IMG/VR virus record: IMGVR_UViG_3300010299_000048
Coordinates: 1-27,037 of that record
From: a virus
Reading direction: 5' to 3' (one strand)
DNA length: 27,037 nt
Part shown: positions 24,901 through 27,037 of the stretch, one piece after another
Numbering within the stretch: the stretch's first letter is position 1
How the letters are laid out: every line of letters starts with the position of its first letter
Translations under genes and position numbers: made by a program
Notes under the pieces: model-generated
The model's database searches: none
The model's input: the letters and a program-made list of their open reading frames with translations, nothing else
Told to the model about the DNA's origin: nothing

Positions 24901-25779
24901 GACTCTAGTGAATTAGTAAGTGGTAGTATAGATACTATACACATTGCAAATAATGCGGTTACTGGAGCAAAAATTGCTCTTAATACTATTACAGCAAGTG
25001 AAATTGCAACAGATGCAGTTACTTCTGTACATATTGCAGATAACGCTATTAATAGTGTAAACTTTATTTCAAGTGGATTAATCACAGCAGACTTATTAGC
25101 AGCTAACTCAGTAGATTCATCAGAATTAGTAAGTGGTAGTATAGATACTATACACTTAGGAAATCTACAAGTTACAACAGCTAAAATAGCTGATCTTAAT
25201 GTAACAAATGGAAAACTAGGAGCTAACTCTGTAACAGCAGCTAAAATAGCAGCAAACGCTGTTGGGTCAAGTGAGATTGCAAATAACTCTGTAACTACTA
25301 CACAACTATCAAGTGGTGCTTTAGATGGCAAAACTATGACAGCAACTACTGGAGTAGTTATAGGTGCAACAACTCTTGGTTCAGGTGCAGTAAATGTAAA
25401 TGGAAACTTTGGAGTACAAGACAGTAATCCACCACAAAAACTTCACATAGATGAAGTAGCTGGTATGGATGTAGGCACAGGAAGTTCATCTTCAGTAACT
25501 GAGTTTACTTTAGATTCTTTTGCAACAGCTACATTTAGAGCAGCTAAATATATAGTACAAGTTACAAATACTACAGATAGTGATTATCAAGTGTTAGAAA
25601 TATTATTATTCCATGATGGAACAACCGCATATTTAACACAATACGCTTCTATATTTGACAATGGTGCACAGGCAACATTCGATGCAGATGTAAGTGCAGG
25701 TAATGTAAGATTAAGAGTAACTCCAGGATCAACTGATACAATCAGTTACAAGTTTATTAGAACAACAATAGAGGTATAA
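21955..25779 (+). CDS. Giant decapeptide-repeat tail fibre protein
   Basis: A 1274-residue protein built mainly of 10-residue repeats with Ile or Leu at every tenth position from residue 14 (SEIAANAVGS, TEIAANAVGA, AKIADNAITA). One block runs from about residue 14 to 575 and a second from about 725 to 1125, some 95 repeats in all. Such repeats are likely to wind into a beta-helical or triple-stranded shaft. Between them lies a different domain (FTGNVTLSGNLTVNGTTTT, then DPLMELGTGTTGTPSNDAGI) of a type common in marine phage fibres. The last 150 residues form a distinct C-terminal domain (FRAAKYIVQVTNTTDSDYQV, LEILLFHDGTTAYLTQYASI), a likely receptor-binding or trimerisation head. Confidence 0.88.
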   Translation: MALIGKENHLVSVLEANAVGTTELVSNSVTASEIAANAVGSSEIAANAVTNTQLATNSVGTAQLQASAITAVADNSIDSAAIAANSVDSSELVSGSIDTIHIGSGQVTTAKIAANAVTSAEIASNSIGSTEIAANAVGASELAQNSIGVIHIPDGLITATQLAANSVDSAELVSGSIDTIHIGDLQVTTGKLAADVVDGTKIADDSIDSEHIAAGAIDTEHLGAAQVTGAKIAANTIATGNVADNAIDGTKIATDSIQARHIGTAAVGADELASNSVDSAELVSGSIDTIHLATDSVTADKIAANSVDSAELVSGSIDTIHIGTAQVTTAKIADNAITAIKLTSGIVSSEHIVDGTIVSTDIAANTIATGNIADNAVDGTKIATDSIVARHIAANSVDSAELVTGSIDTIHIGAAQVTTAKIADNAITASKLPSGVISSDHIADGTIVSGDIAANTIATGNIADNAIDGTKIASNSVISRHIAENTITSSEIATGAVGALQIAANSVDSSELVSGSIDTIHIGTSQVTTAKIAANNITSAKIATDQVLSRHIAAGAVDSSELAANSVGVTELSSAALGGQTFTGNVTLSGNLTVNGTTTTVNSTTTTIADPLMELGTGTTGTPSNDAGIVIERGDENNAFIGFDESVDKFKVGTGTFTGASTGDLVMTTGTILANIEGNVTGNLTGNADTATTLATNRAFSLTGDVTASAVNFNGSGAVALSTTLAANTVDSAELVSGSIDAIHLASDSVTSAKIADNAINSVNFISSGLITSDLIADGTIAAGDLAANSVDSSEIVSGSIDAIHIADNAVIGSKIATDSVGSDQIADSSIGANHLASDSVTSAKIADNAINSVAFISSGLITSDLIADGAIVAGDLAANSVDSAELVTGSIDTIHLATNSVTADKIAANSIDSSELVTGSIDTIHIADNAVTANKIAIDSVGSDQIAANAVTASELAGNSVTAVQIAIGAVGSSELAANSVDSSELVSGSIDTIHIANNAVTGAKIALNTITASEIATDAVTSVHIADNAINSVNFISSGLITADLLAANSVDSSELVSGSIDTIHLGNLQVTTAKIADLNVTNGKLGANSVTAAKIAANAVGSSEIANNSVTTTQLSSGALDGKTMTATTGVVIGATTLGSGAVNVNGNFGVQDSNPPQKLHIDEVAGMDVGTGSSSSVTEFTLDSFATATFRAAKYIVQVTNTTDSDYQVLEILLFHDGTTAYLTQYASIFDNGAQATFDADVSAGNVRLRVTPGSTDTISYKFIRTTIEV
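21994..23688 (+). repeat. Decapeptide (30-bp) repeat block A
   Basis: About 55 units of 30 bases encoding (S/T)-x-(E/K)-(I/L)-A-x-N-(A/S)-(V/I)-x. Within it, 22861-23130 and 23131-23400 are a direct duplication of nine decapeptides at exactly 270 bases spacing, with a 46-base identical run (22927-22972 and 23197-23242), showing growth of the array by tandem duplication. Confidence 0.88.
24127..25331 (+). repeat. Decapeptide (30-bp) repeat block B
   Basis: About 40 further units in the same gene. The segments starting at 24184 and 24457 are near-copies offset by 273 bases (91 residues), because each contains one 11-residue unit (IADNAINSVNF or IADNAINSVAF) that shifts the register by one residue, possibly a beta bulge. 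Confidence 0.85.
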
Positions 25780-25780
25780 T

Positions 25781-26005
25781 ATGGGACAGAAACTAAACTT
25801 TAACATCGAAGATGCAGGATTTAGTGTTGATGGAAGTGAGAAGTTTGATGCCGCAGGTGAAGCTGCAGCTATCAGTATTTCGGCAGATAAAATAACAAGT
25901 GGAACAATTTCTTCCACAAGATTGCCATACACTATCACTACTACCGCGCCAGTAAGCGTAGGCAGCACTAGCAGTGGTCATATATGGTTTGTTTATTCGG
26001 CATAA
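25781..26005 (+). CDS. Small fibre-cluster protein
   Basis: A 74-residue protein one base after the giant fibre gene's stop. The N-terminal half (MGQKLNFNIEDAGFSVDG) is followed by a Ser/Thr-rich part with SADKITSGTISSTRLPYTIT, which resembles a single decapeptide-type unit, and the ending GSTSSGHIWFVYSA. A Gly-x-Ile-Trp-(F/Y)-Val-Tyr ending is one I have seen in small proteins of marine phage fibre clusters. It could be a fibre tip or adaptor. Function unknown. Confidence 0.6.
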   Translation: MGQKLNFNIEDAGFSVDGSEKFDAAGEAAAISISADKITSGTISSTRLPYTITTTAPVSVGSTSSGHIWFVYSA

Positions 26006-26008
26006 GAT

Positions 26009-27037
26009 ATGGCAATATATATCAATGACAGCGGAACACTTCGTAATATCGACTTTCTTGCTATTAATGATAGCGGAACACTTCGTCGTATTAATGAAGT
26101 ATACGTAAATGACAATGGCTCATTGGCTGGGCCATTTGAAATTGTTTATGTCACTGATAGAAATACTAATACTCAAACCACTTATATTTCTGGTACACAA
26201 GAAACTTCTTTTAATACAACAACAATTTTTAACACTACCAGAGATACTATCTCTACTTTCAACACTTCTAGAGTTTCAATATTCAATACAAGCAGAACTA
26301 CAGAAACAACTAGAGATACTGTTACAACATTTAATACTGTTAGAAGTACAGTTACAACTTTCTTAACTACAACTACATTTAATACAACAATTACAACAAC
26401 AACTGGTTTTGGAACAGTAACTACATTTAATACAACTCTTACAACTACAACAGAGTTTACAACCACAACAACTTTTGAGACAAGTAGAACAACAACATTT
26501 AATACAACTAGAGCAACTACTACTGCTTACGAGACAACTACATCTTACACAACTTTCTATGATACTATTATTGAAACATCTAGAAGTACAGGATTTACAA
26601 ATAATACAAATACAAGTGTATCAACTATAACTGCGTTTACTGCAAGTACAGCATTTACAAACCTTACAAATACAAGTGTATCAACTATAACTGCATTTAG
26701 TGCAAGTACAGGATTTACAAATGCTACAAATACAACTGTATCTACTATAAGCTCATTTACTGCAATTACAGGATTTACAAATGCTACAAATACAAGTGTA
26801 GCTACTGTAACTGCATTTGGTGCAAGTACAGGATTTACAAATGCTACAAATACAAGTGTAGCTACTGTAAGCTCATTTACTGCAAGTACAGGATTTACAG
26901 CTGCTACAAATACGAGTGTATCAACTATAACTGCATTTGGCGCTTCAACTTCGTTTGTAACTACATTCGCTGTAAATACAAACACAACTAAATCAACTAA
27001 TACAAGTATAGGAACTGTAACTGCATTTGGAGCAAAT
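26009..27037 (+). CDS. Thr/Asn-rich repeat protein, 3' partial, likely fibre or adhesin
   Basis: ATG at 26009 opens a frame with no stop to the window's end, giving 343 visible residues. The N-terminus has three near-copies of a 14-residue unit (NDSGTLR at residues 6 and 20, NDNGSL at 34). Residues about 60-190 are built of short Phe/Tyr-Asn-Thr-Thr units (FNTTRDT, FNTSRVS, FNTTRAT). From residue 193, six 20-residue repeats follow (STGFTNATNTSVSTITAFTA type). Thr, Ser, Asn, Phe and Ala make up most of it; there are almost no acidic residues or Lys. This suggests a fibrous, possibly beta-stacked shaft. The rest of the gene lies beyond the right edge. Family unknown to me by name. Confidence 0.75.
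   Translation, partial: MAIYINDSGTLRNIDFLAINDSGTLRRINEVYVNDNGSLAGPFEIVYVTDRNTNTQTTYISGTQETSFNTTTIFNTTRDTISTFNTSRVSIFNTSRTTETTRDTVTTFNTVRSTVTTFLTTTTFNTTITTTTGFGTVTTFNTTLTTTTEFTTTTTFETSRTTTFNTTRATTTAYETTTSYTTFYDTIIETSRSTGFTNNTNTSVSTITAFTASTAFTNLTNTSVSTITAFSASTGFTNATNTTVSTISSFTAITGFTNATNTSVATVTAFGASTGFTNATNTSVATVSSFTASTGFTAATNTSVSTITAFGASTSFVTTFAVNTNTTKSTNTSIGTVTAFGAN
26024..26125 (+). repeat. Three 42-bp direct repeats at the start of the Thr-rich gene
   Basis: Units start at 26024, 26066 and 26108, each coding for Asn-Asp-(Ser/Asn)-Gly-(Thr/Ser)-Leu followed by a strand. The first two share AGCGGAACACTTCGT. The third is diverged. Probably a small beta-stacked N-terminal domain. Confidence 0.8.
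26585..26944 (+). repeat. Six 60-bp tandem repeats in the Thr-rich gene
   Basis: Exact 60-base spacing at 26585, 26645, 26705, 26765, 26825 and 26885, each starting with the codons for Ser-Thr-(Gly/Ala)-Phe-Thr (one has Ile in place of Ser) and including ACAAATAC and a GCATTT/TCATTT near the end. A seventh, altered unit begins at 26945. Reading frame is kept throughout. Confidence 0.88.

Noticed and set aside
22725-25331. Several long minus-strand open frames opposite the giant fibre gene
   Set aside because: They mirror the 30-bp repeats of the plus-strand gene, have no ribosome-binding sites, and their translations are low-complexity images of the same repeats.
21994-25331. Diversity-generating retroelement variable region or template
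   Set aside because: No reverse transcriptase gene or adenine-targeted template/variable pair is visible; differences between copies are of all types and mainly at third codon positions.
21955-25779. Bacterial trimeric autotransporter adhesin
   Set aside because: The repeats look superficially similar, but there is no signal peptide or C-terminal membrane anchor, and the gene sits inside a phage fibre cluster.
26109-26366. Plus-strand 85-codon frame within the Thr-rich gene
   Set aside because: It overlaps the longer frame from 26009, whose regular in-frame repeats show which frame is coding.
26585-26944. CRISPR-like regular repeats
   Set aside because: The 60-bp units are contiguous, lack unique spacers, keep one reading frame and code for a 20-residue protein repeat.
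26182-26985. Minus-strand open frames rich in Val opposite the Thr-rich gene
   Set aside because: The plus frame from 26009 explains the region with a start, repeats in frame and no stop. The Val-rich minus frames are reverse readings of ACA/ACT codons.
1-27037. tRNA, rRNA, insertion sequence, attachment site or origin
   Set aside because: Almost all of the window is filled by plus-strand genes; no cloverleaf, transposase, terminal inverted repeat or integrase-linked site could be recognised by eye.

Overview
The window is a stretch of the late structural region of a tailed phage with a long, flexible, lambda-like tail (siphovirus type), or of a prophage or metagenome contig carrying one. 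Every convincing gene is on the + strand. Genes are packed with stop/start overlaps (TAATG, ATGA, GTGA), the DNA is AT-rich with many AGA, TTA and ACA codons, and no bacterial housekeeping gene, tRNA, integrase or replication gene is visible. The style of the fibre proteins (IKIKRS N-termini, decapeptide repeats, Thr/Asn-rich repeats) resembles marine phage and cyanophage tail fibres as I know them. The marine assignment is inference, and host and lifestyle cannot be read from this window.

Positions 1-16910 follow the phage lambda tail order Z-U-V-G/GT-H-M-L-K-I-J almost gene for gene: a 5'-truncated neck or tail-completion protein, tail terminator, major tail tube protein, a tail assembly chaperone pair joined by a probable -1 frameshift, a 1324-residue tape measure, minor tail proteins M and L (L with its four cysteines), a JAMM-only K protein, tail-tip assembly protein I, and a 2227-residue J protein, about twice the length of lambda J. 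A strong hairpin separates the tail tube gene from the chaperone genes, as expected for an attenuator that lets the tube protein be made in excess. A perfect 10-bp hairpin lies just past the likely slippage site.

Positions 16910-19016 hold three short paralogous genes sharing an N-terminal MANR...FG...S..G block, then a small beta-rich protein and a 62-residue protein. I take these to be accessory tail-tip or adsorption proteins, but none has a firm function.

Positions 19017-19096 carry a textbook sigma70-type promoter (TTGACA, 17-bp spacer, TGA, TATAAT) that starts a second transcription unit of fibre genes (19097-27037 and beyond): two small structural proteins, a 526-residue fibre, a 67-residue stand-alone version of its N-terminal domain, a 110-residue beta protein, a 1274-residue protein made of about 95 decapeptide repeats, a 74-residue protein, and a Thr/Asn-rich repeat protein that runs off the right edge.

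Together, the left two thirds build the tail tube and tip, and the right third supplies a large, repeat-rich, modular adsorption apparatus. I see no separate defence, CRISPR or mobile-element system. The most notable items are the frameshift signal, the internal promoter, the paralogous three-gene cassette and the repeat architecture of the fibres.
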